In this document: piece by piece, positions 28,694 to 36,977 of the stretch
How positions within the stretch are numbered: position 1 is the stretch's first letter
How the letters are laid out: the number at the start of each line of letters is the position of its first letter
Origin: Enterovibrio calviensis DSM 14347
Lineage (GTDB): Bacteria > Pseudomonadota > Gammaproteobacteria > Enterobacterales > Vibrionaceae
DNA length: 64,000 nucleotides
Direction of reading: 5' to 3'
NCBI RefSeq assembly: GCF_000621165.1
Contig: NZ_KK211219.1
Span: 170,634-234,633, forward strand
Made by a program: the position numbers and the translations under genes
Notes under the pieces: generated by a model
Seen by the model: the letters and a program-made list of their open reading frames with translations, nothing else
Told to the model about the DNA's origin: nothing
Databases searched by the model: none

Positions 28694-31513
28694 ATGAAGA
28701 TCTCATCATGGAGCTCTCTGGCTCTAGCATTAGGCGTGGCCTTGCCTGCCAGCGCTGACGTATTGATTACCGAATACGTCGAAGGTTCATCCAATAACAA
28801 GGCAATCGAAATTTCAAACCTAGGTGCCTCTTCGGTCAACCTTGATAACTGGTCGCTCAAAATCGCGTTCAACAGTAACACCACCTTCTCTTCGACCATT
28901 GCGTTGTCTGGATCCTTGGCTGCGGGTGAAAGCTTTGTGGTAGGCAACAGCAGCGCCTCGGCAGACATCACCGATGTAAGCCAGATCACGACAGGCTCAT
29001 TAGGGTTCAATGGTAACGATGTCGTTGCCTTGGTCGATGATGGCGATAACGTTGTTGATAGCTTAGGCGAGTTAGCGCTGGGTTCTAACTATGCGATTAA
29101 CACCACGTTGCGCCGCCAAGAGGGCAGCACTGGCCGTACTGATGTCACGACAGCGTTTGATTCATCGATTGAATGGCAATCTTTCGCGCAAGATACCTTT
29201 GATGGTTTGGGTTGTAGTGGCCTTGAAGCCTGTGACGGCGGAGGTGGTGGGGGTGGAAATACCTTCACGTGTGAGGATGAAACGCTAACGACAACCTATG
29301 CAGTTCAAGGCAACGGTGCGCGAAGTCCTCTAGTGCCTGATGGTAGCTTTGAAAGTGAAGATAGTTATTTTGTGTCCGGTGTCGTTACGGCGGTTACTAC
29401 GGGCTTGTACAAAGGCTTTTGGATTCAAGATGCCAATGGTGATGGTGATTCAGCCACGTCTGATGGTTTGTTCGTGTTTACAGGACAAGCGCCAACCGAC
29501 ATAGAGCCCGGCATGCAGGTGTGTGCGGGTGGTGTGGTCAAAGAGTTCTTTAATCTCACCGAACTTGATGCGTCGGGCAATAACTGGGAAATCCTCGATA
29601 CCGTCGGTGAACTGGCGGCGACCGAACTTGTGGTTAACGACAACGAGTCTCTTGACGAAGCGCTAGAGCGTCACGAAGGCATGAAGGTGCGTTTGACACA
29701 GACCAGTGAGATGGTCGTGGCACGTAACTTCGGTTTTGACTTTGATGCCTTTAGAAACAATATGGTGCTGTCTCATGAAGCGCCATTGTTCAAGCCAACG
29801 CAGCTTCACATTGCAGGCTCGCAAGAAGCGGCAGATTTGGTGGCGGCAAATGATGCCAATCAACTGTTCATTGAATCAGATGAAAAAGCGCCAGACGGCG
29901 TTGTCCCATACTTCCCTGGGCTAGATGCCGAGCAAGGTTATATCCGTGTCGGTGATACAGTCACGAACCTTGAAGGTGTTCTGGGTTACAGCTTTAGTGA
30001 CTATCGACTGGTGGTAACCAATGAGCTGGTTGCGAGCGACTTTGTGCGTGAGCAAGACAGAACTGCCGCTCCGCAAACCTTTGACGAGACCAACCTGAAA
30101 GTCGCCAGCTTTAACGTGTTGAATTACTTCACCAGTGCAAGTGCGATTGGTGGTGACCTCAACGTGACGTGTAATGACCAAGCGGATGCAGATGCATCAC
30201 GAGGTTGTAACCGCGGCACCAAAGACGCAGCGGAATTTGCACTGCAACAAGCGAAGATCGTCAATGCGTTAACCGCAATGGATGCGGATATCGTTGGCTT
30301 GATGGAAATCGAGAACAACGGCTTTGCTGATACGGGCGCATTGGCCAACTTGGTGGAGGAGCTGAACAGTCGTTTTGCCGATGAAGCCGATCATTACGCT
30401 TATGTCACGCCAGCCACGGCAGATCTGACGGAAGGTGCTTTCTTGGGTGGCGATGCGATACAGGTAGCATTGATTTACCGTCCAGCGTCGGTCGCGCCGT
30501 CGTCTGATGCAGTGGTTGTCCGCATGCCTGAGCAGCACATCAGTGGAGCTGACCCAAGTGGCGAAGAGCGCCAGTTGGACAAATTCCAACGTGACAGCTT
30601 GCTGCAAACTTTTGATGTGGTTGAGGGCGAAATGCTGTCTGTTGCGGTCAGTCACTTCAAATCTAAAGGCTCGGGTTGCTATGAGGATTGGATTGCCGGT
30701 GAATTTGATGACGACCCTGCCGATCTTCAAGGCCGCTGTAACGAGTTCCGTGTCTCTGCTGCAGAAACATTAGGCAACGCGCTTAGCGATATTCAAGGTG
30801 ATGTGATTGCGTTAGGTGATTTCAATGCCTACGGGCAAGAAGATCCGATGCGCGTCTTCACTGATTATGATGCCGCGAGTGCGACTCGCAAGATTGTGAC
30901 GGCGGCAGGTACCTCCATTGCGGGCGTGAAGCTCGATGAAATGGCACGAGAAGTGGGTGATGGCTTTGGTTACGTCAACCTAGCAACCTATGCGTTAGGT
31001 GATGATGCGTTCTCTTACACCTTTGATGGTGAGCTGGGCAGCTTAGATCATGCCGTTGGTAACGCCAGTGTGGTGGAGAAAATCACTGGGGTAGAAGATT
31101 GGCACATTAACTCGGTAGAAAGCACATTGTTTGAGTACTCGGGTCGCTTCACGGGTGAATTGGTAAAATCTGATAATCCATACTCATCATCAGATCATGA
31201 TCCTGTGATTATCAGCCTGAACTACGCGGTGGCGCCTCAGAAATTCACCTTGAGATTTAAGAATAAGAGTTTCTTCTGGGTACAACCAACCATCAATGGG
31301 CTCGTGGATCCGTCTCGCCCTTGGCTACGTTGGAAGAGTAACCGTAAGTACAAGCAAGACAACCAATTCCTTATTGACCAGGGCATTAGCTATGGCGACT
31401 CCGTGTCGCTAGGTATCCGCTTGTGGGGCTTCATCGACATCCCATGTGGAGAGGCCACGCTCGACGAGAAAACCAAAGCGGTATTCCGCCGCTTTAGCTG
31501 CAACATCAAGTAA
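28694..31513 (+). CDS. Xds/ExeM-family extracellular nuclease
   Basis: The 939-residue secreted protein has a signal peptide (cleavage near Ala21) and a lamin-tail domain (about 22-165). A Gly-rich linker (182-188), an OB-fold region (about 225-450) and an endonuclease/exonuclease/phosphatase domain (about 467-845) follow. Catalytic residues are recognisable: NVLNYF at 474-479, Glu538/Glu540, His653, Asp709 and Asn711 in GDFNAY, and Asp834/His835. Homologues degrade extracellular DNA in biofilms and let cells use DNA as a phosphate source. Residues about 848-939 form a basic extra domain that is not recognised; no GlyGly-CTERM sorting tail is seen. Its place after trpS matches xds of V. cholerae. 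Confidence 0.92.
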   Translation: MKISSWSSLALALGVALPASADVLITEYVEGSSNNKAIEISNLGASSVNLDNWSLKIAFNSNTTFSSTIALSGSLAAGESFVVGNSSASADITDVSQITTGSLGFNGNDVVALVDDGDNVVDSLGELALGSNYAINTTLRRQEGSTGRTDVTTAFDSSIEWQSFAQDTFDGLGCSGLEACDGGGGGGGNTFTCEDETLTTTYAVQGNGARSPLVPDGSFESEDSYFVSGVVTAVTTGLYKGFWIQDANGDGDSATSDGLFVFTGQAPTDIEPGMQVCAGGVVKEFFNLTELDASGNNWEILDTVGELAATELVVNDNESLDEALERHEGMKVRLTQTSEMVVARNFGFDFDAFRNNMVLSHEAPLFKPTQLHIAGSQEAADLVAANDANQLFIESDEKAPDGVVPYFPGLDAEQGYIRVGDTVTNLEGVLGYSFSDYRLVVTNELVASDFVREQDRTAAPQTFDETNLKVASFNVLNYFTSASAIGGDLNVTCNDQADADASRGCNRGTKDAAEFALQQAKIVNALTAMDADIVGLMEIENNGFADTGALANLVEELNSRFADEADHYAYVTPATADLTEGAFLGGDAIQVALIYRPASVAPSSDAVVVRMPEQHISGADPSGEERQLDKFQRDSLLQTFDVVEGEMLSVAVSHFKSKGSGCYEDWIAGEFDDDPADLQGRCNEFRVSAAETLGNALSDIQGDVIALGDFNAYGQEDPMRVFTDYDAASATRKIVTAAGTSIAGVKLDEMAREVGDGFGYVNLATYALGDDAFSYTFDGELGSLDHAVGNASVVEKITGVEDWHINSVESTLFEYSGRFTGELVKSDNPYSSSDHDPVIISLNYAVAPQKFTLRFKNKSFFWVQPTINGLVDPSRPWLRWKSNRKYKQDNQFLIDQGISYGDSVSLGIRLWGFIDIPCGEATLDEKTKAVFRRFSCNIK

Positions 31514-31531
31514 CCACATGCTGGTGAAACG

Positions 31532-31558
31532 ATAGGCTCCTTCGGGAGCCTATTTTTT
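31532..31558 (+). terminator. Terminator of the extracellular nuclease gene
   Basis: A 9-bp stem ATAGGCTCC / GGAGCCTAT caps a TTCG tetraloop and is followed by TTTTT. Confidence 0.95.
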
Positions 31559-31684
31559 ACCCATCTTTTAATGGGTTGCACGCCGATTCTTGACTACGCT
31601 TATAGGTGTCTCATAAAAGCGCTTAGTATCTCTTTGCTGAGTGTGGGGCACTGCGTATCACTTTGAGTTAAATCGGTAGCGTGC

Positions 31685-34600
31685 ATGTCAATTATTGAAT
31701 CATTGTCATTATTTTTCCTGCCTTCCGTGACGTTTCAGCCTTTGCCGCACAGCTTCACAGGACCGTGGGTATTGCTGATAGCATCGGTGGCAACGTTTGC
31801 GACGGCGACGTTTGCATTCTTGCATAGGCCTTTGCAGGAACGAAGCAGCCCCATGTTTCAATTTTCGCCAATTTTAGTGAATGCGGCTGTGTTGACAGTA
31901 GGCATGGCACTGATGCCTATTGCGACTGTATTGTCGGTGTCATCGTTTCAAAATGAAGGTTTTTTGCCGGCCATGTTTGCGATGCCAGCGGTTATCACCT
32001 TCTACTTTAATTTGGTCGCATTGAGGCTGATTGCCTATCAATCGAACCCACCGATTAAAATTTTCATGGCCGCAGGGATGCTATCCGTGTCTCTGGTTGT
32101 GCAAAACATCTTGGTGTATGCCGGTATTAATGGTGTCGCGATTGCGCATTTTGATATGGCGGTTTTCACCATGGCTGCGGTTGTGGGCGTTGCGCTGATC
32201 ACACTTGCATTATGGTCGCGTTTTGCCAAAAAGAAGAAGGTCACGCAGGAACGCGATATCTCTGGGGCACTAACTAGCGGTTTGTGTTTTGCGTTGGCGT
32301 TGCTTCTTTGCGCCATACTATCTTGCGAAGCGATTTCTTTGTCTTCACAACCCAATCGAATTGATCAACGTCCCTATGAGGCGTGGGATGTATTGATGAT
32401 CCTGACATTCATTGTCAGTTTTGTGCTCTTGTTCAGCCTGCTCGCAAATGCTTACTTCAGCGTGAAAGCGCAAGCCATTCGGTTGGGGAGGCGAGAGGAA
32501 AAGCTCGATTCGATTCTAGAGACCGCAACGGAAGCGGTGATATCTATCGACAGTAAAGGCAAGATCACCTTCTTTAATCCCGCAGCTGAAAAAGTGTTTG
32601 GTTGGTATGCATCAGACGCTTTGGGTAAAAACATCCGCATTTTGGTCACTGATGAGCATCAGCATCGCCACGACATGTACATTCATAATTTTCTCGATAA
32701 TCGCGACCCTGGGGTAGTGAACAGTGTTCGAGAGGTCATGGCAAAGCACAAAGACGGATCGGTGTTTCCTGTAAGGCTGGCAATTGGATACCAGCAGAAG
32801 GGCGAAGAACATTGTTTTGTTGGGGTTATTTCTGACATCTCAGAGCAGCGACATCTTGCTTGGGCGCTAAGAGAGAATGCTAAGCAGTACCGCTCCTTGG
32901 TGGCCAACTTACCTTGTATGGCCTTTCGAGAAATGACCGGTGCGACACGCCATATGGTGTATATCAGCGAAGCCGCAAAGTCGATGACGGGGTATAGCGC
33001 ATCCATACTGACCGGCGAGAATGGCGTTTCTCATTTTGTGGATAGGATCCACGTAGAAGATACCGCTAATTATCGTAAAACGAGAGAAGTCGCATCAAGG
33101 CGAAATGGCAAGTATGACTGTGAGTATCGGTTCATTAGCCGAGATGACGAAGAGAAATGGTTCTGGGAAATTGGTCATAGCTATCGAGCCGAGGATGGCA
33201 GCGCGTGGATTGACGGCATTATTGTCGACATTACCGATAAGCGTGAAGAAGAAAAAGAACTCGAAGAGAAAATACGTTTAGCAGATAAAGCATCGCAGTC
33301 GAAAGCCTCTTTTCTGGCGAACATGAGCTATGAGTTTCGTTCACCAATGAATTCAATATTGGGGCTGACCGAAGTGTTGATTGACGAGCAACATAACCCT
33401 ATCCATCGTCATCATTTAGAAGTCATCCGAGAGTCTGGTAACAGCTTGTTGAAACTCATCAATGACATTCTTGATACCTCGAAGCTAGAAAGCCAATCAT
33501 TGCCTCTCGACATTAATGATTTCTCGTTGGTTCAGCTTTGCCGCCAAATTGAGTTCATAGCCAGAGAAACGGTGCAAGCGCGGGAACTGCAGGTGTCTCT
33601 GCATTACAACCACCAACTAAGAGAGCATTATGTGGGTGATGCTCGTCGAATCAAGCAGCTACTCCAAAACATGATGCGAAGTGCGTTAACCAAAACAGAC
33701 AAAGGCAACGTGGCGCTTCATGTTCTTCCTACCGGCGATATGGTGCGCTTTGCGGTGGCAAGTTACTCCTTTGAAAACGGTAACGTACTGCCTGCGGATG
33801 CTGAAAAAACAGGGCAAACCTTGTCTGCCACCTTAGTGACACAACTTATTGAGCTAATGAATGGCAGTTTATGGTTTGACGGCGAGTCCATACACGGTTC
33901 GGTCGTGTATGCCGATTTACCGATTATTTTGGCGCAACATAGCGCTCAGCTTAGCAATGAAACCGTTCGTTACGCACTGCCACCATTAGAAGTGCTGGTT
34001 ATCGATGATGTGCAGCGCAACCAACAGGAATTGAGAGACATGCTGTTGCGGCAAGGAGTGAAAGTACTGACCTTTACAGACATTGAGGCGGCGGAAGATG
34101 TCATAAAAACTCAGCAGGTAGACGTTGTGTTATTCGATGCTTATTTGGATGAACAGCGTTACCCCTCGCCGGAAACGTTGCGTCAATGGTCTGAGCAAAG
34201 TGGTTCAGAGTCACTGAAGGTGATTGCGATGAAACTGTCAGTTGACCCGACGCCTGATGACGAATGGGCCAAAAACGGTTTTGATGGCGTGATTGAAAAA
34301 CCATTTTTCAGTGACGCTGTCCTTGATGTTTTGAAGCAGTGTTGTGGCTGTGCGGATGGCAATGAAAATATCACGACCCTCAATGTGGCTGATCAGGAAA
34401 AAGAGAGGGAATATTTCAATGATGCATGGGCATTCCAACACTGGCCAACGTCAGAGATTTTATTGGGTGTCGTAGCCGAATATCGAACTAACTATTTTGG
34501 TCTTGCTGTTCATATGAAAGAAATGTTGAGCGAGCAACCAGAAACGATAGAGCGATTACTCTCCGAAGCCATTGATGGCGCTCATCACATTGGTTTTCAG

Positions 34601-35023
34601 CGGCTTGAACAAGACATGACACGATTGCTGTCTTACATAGAGGGCGGGGACATTGCTAAAGCAGAATCCAAACTCGATGGGCTGGAGGCTTGCATGACGA
34701 ACACGTTTGACATGGCTCTGGCCTACCTTGGCATACGCTCCGATGAATTGGATAGCGACATGGCGTTCGTGAAACTCTCGCAAGAAGCGTTTTCCCGTAA
34801 AACAGAAGTGTTTATTAGCAAATTGTCAGAAGGCCAATTTGACGACGGCTTATACAAAGAACTCGTTCCAGCGATGGCCAGCTTTGTCGCGCCTTCGTTG
34901 CTTTCGCAGTTTGTTGCGTCAATAGAAAGTTTTGAGCTTGATGAGGCATACAGTTTGATCTTAACCATAATGGATAAGATGCCGAACTCGCAGCGCGATG
35001 GAGTCCAAAGTTATGGCATATAA
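31685..35023 (+). CDS. Degenerate membrane hybrid histidine kinase (pseudokinase) with FixL-like PAS
   Basis: The 1112-residue protein has about seven membrane helices (about 27-258, spaced like an MHYT domain but without MHYT motifs). Then come a FixL-like PAS (270-387), a second PAS (395-518), a HisKA-like dimerisation helix (540-605), an HATPase remnant (650-748), a receiver (768-885) and an HPt-like bundle (915-1015). A further helical tail runs to 1112. Key catalytic residues are lost. The H-box His is Tyr549 (FLANMSYEFRSP), the N-box Asn is Ser666, the G1 DxGxG is missing and G2 is GQTLSATL. The receiver keeps Asp774/775, Asp818 and Lys872 but has Lys850 for Thr. The HPt His aligns with Ser960. 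PAS1 keeps His329 and Arg349, matching the heme and oxygen residues of FixL. Autophosphorylation is therefore unlikely. The reading frame is continuous. Confidence 0.85.
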   Translation: MSIIESLSLFFLPSVTFQPLPHSFTGPWVLLIASVATFATATFAFLHRPLQERSSPMFQFSPILVNAAVLTVGMALMPIATVLSVSSFQNEGFLPAMFAMPAVITFYFNLVALRLIAYQSNPPIKIFMAAGMLSVSLVVQNILVYAGINGVAIAHFDMAVFTMAAVVGVALITLALWSRFAKKKKVTQERDISGALTSGLCFALALLLCAILSCEAISLSSQPNRIDQRPYEAWDVLMILTFIVSFVLLFSLLANAYFSVKAQAIRLGRREEKLDSILETATEAVISIDSKGKITFFNPAAEKVFGWYASDALGKNIRILVTDEHQHRHDMYIHNFLDNRDPGVVNSVREVMAKHKDGSVFPVRLAIGYQQKGEEHCFVGVISDISEQRHLAWALRENAKQYRSLVANLPCMAFREMTGATRHMVYISEAAKSMTGYSASILTGENGVSHFVDRIHVEDTANYRKTREVASRRNGKYDCEYRFISRDDEEKWFWEIGHSYRAEDGSAWIDGIIVDITDKREEEKELEEKIRLADKASQSKASFLANMSYEFRSPMNSILGLTEVLIDEQHNPIHRHHLEVIRESGNSLLKLINDILDTSKLESQSLPLDINDFSLVQLCRQIEFIARETVQARELQVSLHYNHQLREHYVGDARRIKQLLQNMMRSALTKTDKGNVALHVLPTGDMVRFAVASYSFENGNVLPADAEKTGQTLSATLVTQLIELMNGSLWFDGESIHGSVVYADLPIILAQHSAQLSNETVRYALPPLEVLVIDDVQRNQQELRDMLLRQGVKVLTFTDIEAAEDVIKTQQVDVVLFDAYLDEQRYPSPETLRQWSEQSGSESLKVIAMKLSVDPTPDDEWAKNGFDGVIEKPFFSDAVLDVLKQCCGCADGNENITTLNVADQEKEREYFNDAWAFQHWPTSEILLGVVAEYRTNYFGLAVHMKEMLSEQPETIERLLSEAIDGAHHIGFQRLEQDMTRLLSYIEGGDIAKAESKLDGLEACMTNTFDMALAYLGIRSDELDSDMAFVKLSQEAFSRKTEVFISKLSEGQFDDGLYKELVPAMASFVAPSLLSQFVASIESFELDEAYSLILTIMDKMPNSQRDGVQSYGI

Positions 35024-35981
35024 AATTCTTGTTGTTGATGATGAACCCAGCAACCTGCACGTTATGAGAACCATACTGCAAGATCAATACACGTTAATTT
35101 TTGCCAAAAGCGGAGAGCGTGCGATTGAACTTACCATGCAGCAAAAGCCTGACTTAATCTTGCTAGACATCATGATGCCGGGCATGAACGGCTACGAGGT
35201 GTGCCGCCAATTAAAAAGTGAGCGAACGGTATGGCATATTCCTGTGGTGATTGTTTCTGCACTGGATGAATACCAAAGCGAAGTGGAAGGGCTCAAAAGC
35301 GGTGCCGCCGATTTTCTGATTAAACCCGTCTCTCCAGAGTTAGTGAGAAGTCGAGTGGCAAATTTGCTCGGCGAGTCCCGCGCAAAAAACATGCGTGAAA
35401 ACTACCAATTGGTCATGAATCAAATTGCTGCTGTTGCCGCGCTTCATAATAATCAGGTAGAGATTGCAGCGCCGCGTATCGCGCAATTGTGCGAGTGGTT
35501 AGCCTTGCAATATGGGCTGACGAAATCGAAAGCGGAGGATATTTCACTCGCTTATCCATTATGCGCCATCGGTGAGCTTTGGGACGACGGGGGCAATAAC
35601 ACATCCGCAGAAAGCCGAAGCATGTTGCTTCTTTCCGAGGCCACTAAAGGCTTTGCTTGTTTATCGGTTACGCTGTTAACTTACAAAAATACGCGGTGGG
35701 ACGGCGCTGGTTTTCCTGAAATAGAGGGTGAGAAAATCCCAGAAGAATGCCGTGTTGTCAGTGCCGCTGAGTTATTGGATGCAGAAGTTGAAAGACAGGA
35801 AGGAAGCGTCGAACAACGTGTGCTTGGAGCGCTTCAAACTATTTCGCAGCAAGCGGGCACCTTGGTGGACCCTAGGCTCATTCATATCCTAGACACCCAA
35901 AGTGATGAGCTTATCAAGCACTATGCACTTTGGCTCTCTTCGCCTTGGCCTACCCCTATTCTTCCTATCAATGAGTTCTAG
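35013..35981 (+). CDS. Response regulator with degenerate HD-GYP output domain
   Basis: The 322-residue protein has a canonical receiver (1-120) with Asp9/Asp10, phospho-acceptor Asp52 in LLDIMMPG, Ser82 and Lys104. Its output region (about 130-322) follows the HD-GYP pattern but has lost the metal ligands: the HD of HDIGK is Cys184-Ala185 (CAIGE), HHE is Lys225-Asn226-Thr227, and GYP is Gly-Phe-Pro. Cyclic-di-GMP hydrolysis is therefore not expected. The start at 35013 is preferred because GGAG (35000-35003) precedes it; ATG 34998 is possible. It overlaps the upstream pseudokinase gene by 11 bp, so the pair is translationally coupled. Confidence 0.85.
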   Translation: MAYKILVVDDEPSNLHVMRTILQDQYTLIFAKSGERAIELTMQQKPDLILLDIMMPGMNGYEVCRQLKSERTVWHIPVVIVSALDEYQSEVEGLKSGAADFLIKPVSPELVRSRVANLLGESRAKNMRENYQLVMNQIAAVAALHNNQVEIAAPRIAQLCEWLALQYGLTKSKAEDISLAYPLCAIGELWDDGGNNTSAESRSMLLLSEATKGFACLSVTLLTYKNTRWDGAGFPEIEGEKIPEECRVVSAAELLDAEVERQEGSVEQRVLGALQTISQQAGTLVDPRLIHILDTQSDELIKHYALWLSSPWPTPILPINEF

Positions 35982-36072
35982 CGTCGCAGCTGATGCAGTG
36001 CGCAATTGCCTGTGGTAGCATTTGCGCCCAGTTCCGCTGACGTAGTGCGGAAAGGCTTTGGCGGGATCAACT

Positions 36073-36657
36073 GTGCTGTTAATCATTGATAATTACGACT
36101 CTTTTACTTACAACCTGTATCAGTATTTTTGTCAATTAGGTGTTGAGGTTGAAGTGCATCGCAATGATGCGATCACGCTCGCCGATATCGATGCCATGGC
36201 GCCTAGCCATCTCGTGATCTCCCCTGGACCCTGCACCCCCGATGATGCAGGTATCTCCCTTGATGCCATCGAATACTTTTCCGGAAAGCTTCCGATCCTT
36301 GGCGTGTGTCTCGGTCATCAAGCCATGGCACAAGTGTTTGGTGCCAATGTGGTGCGTGCAAGGCAAGTTATGCATGGGAAAACTAGCCCGGTGACGCATC
36401 AAAACCTTGGCGTATTTGCCGGTTTGAACAATCCACTTACGGTCACCCGTTATCATTCACTCGTCGTCGAAACAGCGTCACTGCCTGATTGCTTTGAGAT
36501 AACTGCGTGGACAGAGCGTGATGGTGAGTTCGATGAAATCATGGGGATCCGTCATCGCACGCTGGCGTTGGAAGGCGTTCAATTTCATCCGGAAAGTATT
36601 TTGACTGAGCAAGGTCACCAGTTGTTGGCGAACTTTCTTGCTTCATCCTGCGCGTAA
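36073..36657 (+). CDS. pabA: Aminodeoxychorismate synthase glutaminase subunit
   Basis: The 194-residue class I glutamine amidotransferase supplies ammonia for 4-amino-4-deoxychorismate (folate pathway); this stand-alone type often also serves anthranilate synthase. Nucleophile Cys79 lies in GVCLGHQ and the His/Glu pair in HPESI near the C-terminus. The start is GTG at 36073, giving [11 protein letters not shown] as in PabA; the upstream TTG at 36058 lacks support. Position upstream of argD/astC is conserved in gamma-proteobacteria. Confidence 0.93.
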   Translation: MLLIIDNYDSFTYNLYQYFCQLGVEVEVHRNDAITLADIDAMAPSHLVISPGPCTPDDAGISLDAIEYFSGKLPILGVCLGHQAMAQVFGANVVRARQVMHGKTSPVTHQNLGVFAGLNNPLTVTRYHSLVVETASLPDCFEITAWTERDGEFDEIMGIRHRTLALEGVQFHPESILTEQGHQLLANFLASSCA

Positions 36658-36977
36658 TCTGTCGCTGTTCGTGCGTTTTGCGCGTGACGCGAAGACGATC
36701 TGTATCACCAATTTTACATTTTAATCCCACTGTTTTCGCCCTGTTAACAGTGAAACCTTATTCACTCCCATACTCCCTCTGTCGCTTTGTTTCCCACCAG
36801 GAAAGACACTCTTACCTCTTGTGGTATTAATCATTTCGGCGCAATTGCGCATAACTATGACATTGTGATGAATTTCCCCGCCTTTACACGCTAAGGGTTT
36901 GATATTTTCTGCTATTGATATGGTTAATGAAATGTAAATACTATGCTTATAGCAGAATCGACAGAAGGATATGAGCG
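36658..36977 (+). promoter_or_regulatory. pabA-astC intergenic region with inverted repeats
   Basis: No gene was seen in 320 bp. Three dyads are visible: GTGAA/TTCAC around 36750, a perfect 12-bp palindrome GCGCAATTGCGC at 36839-36850, and a 9-bp perfect inverted repeat TTCTGCTAT / ATAGCAGAA (36907-36915, 36949-36957) with a 33-base loop ending just before the astC RBS. No clear ARG box or sigma-54 promoter was found. Confidence 0.45.

Noticed and set aside
31685..35981. Signalling pair as a horizontally acquired island
   Set aside because: No integrase, tRNA, direct repeats or obvious composition change at its borders; absence from relatives cannot be judged here.
36658..36977. Sigma-54 promoter or ARG box upstream of astC
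   Set aside because: No TGGC-N7-TGC pattern or paired TGAAT/ATTCA half-sites with proper spacing was found.
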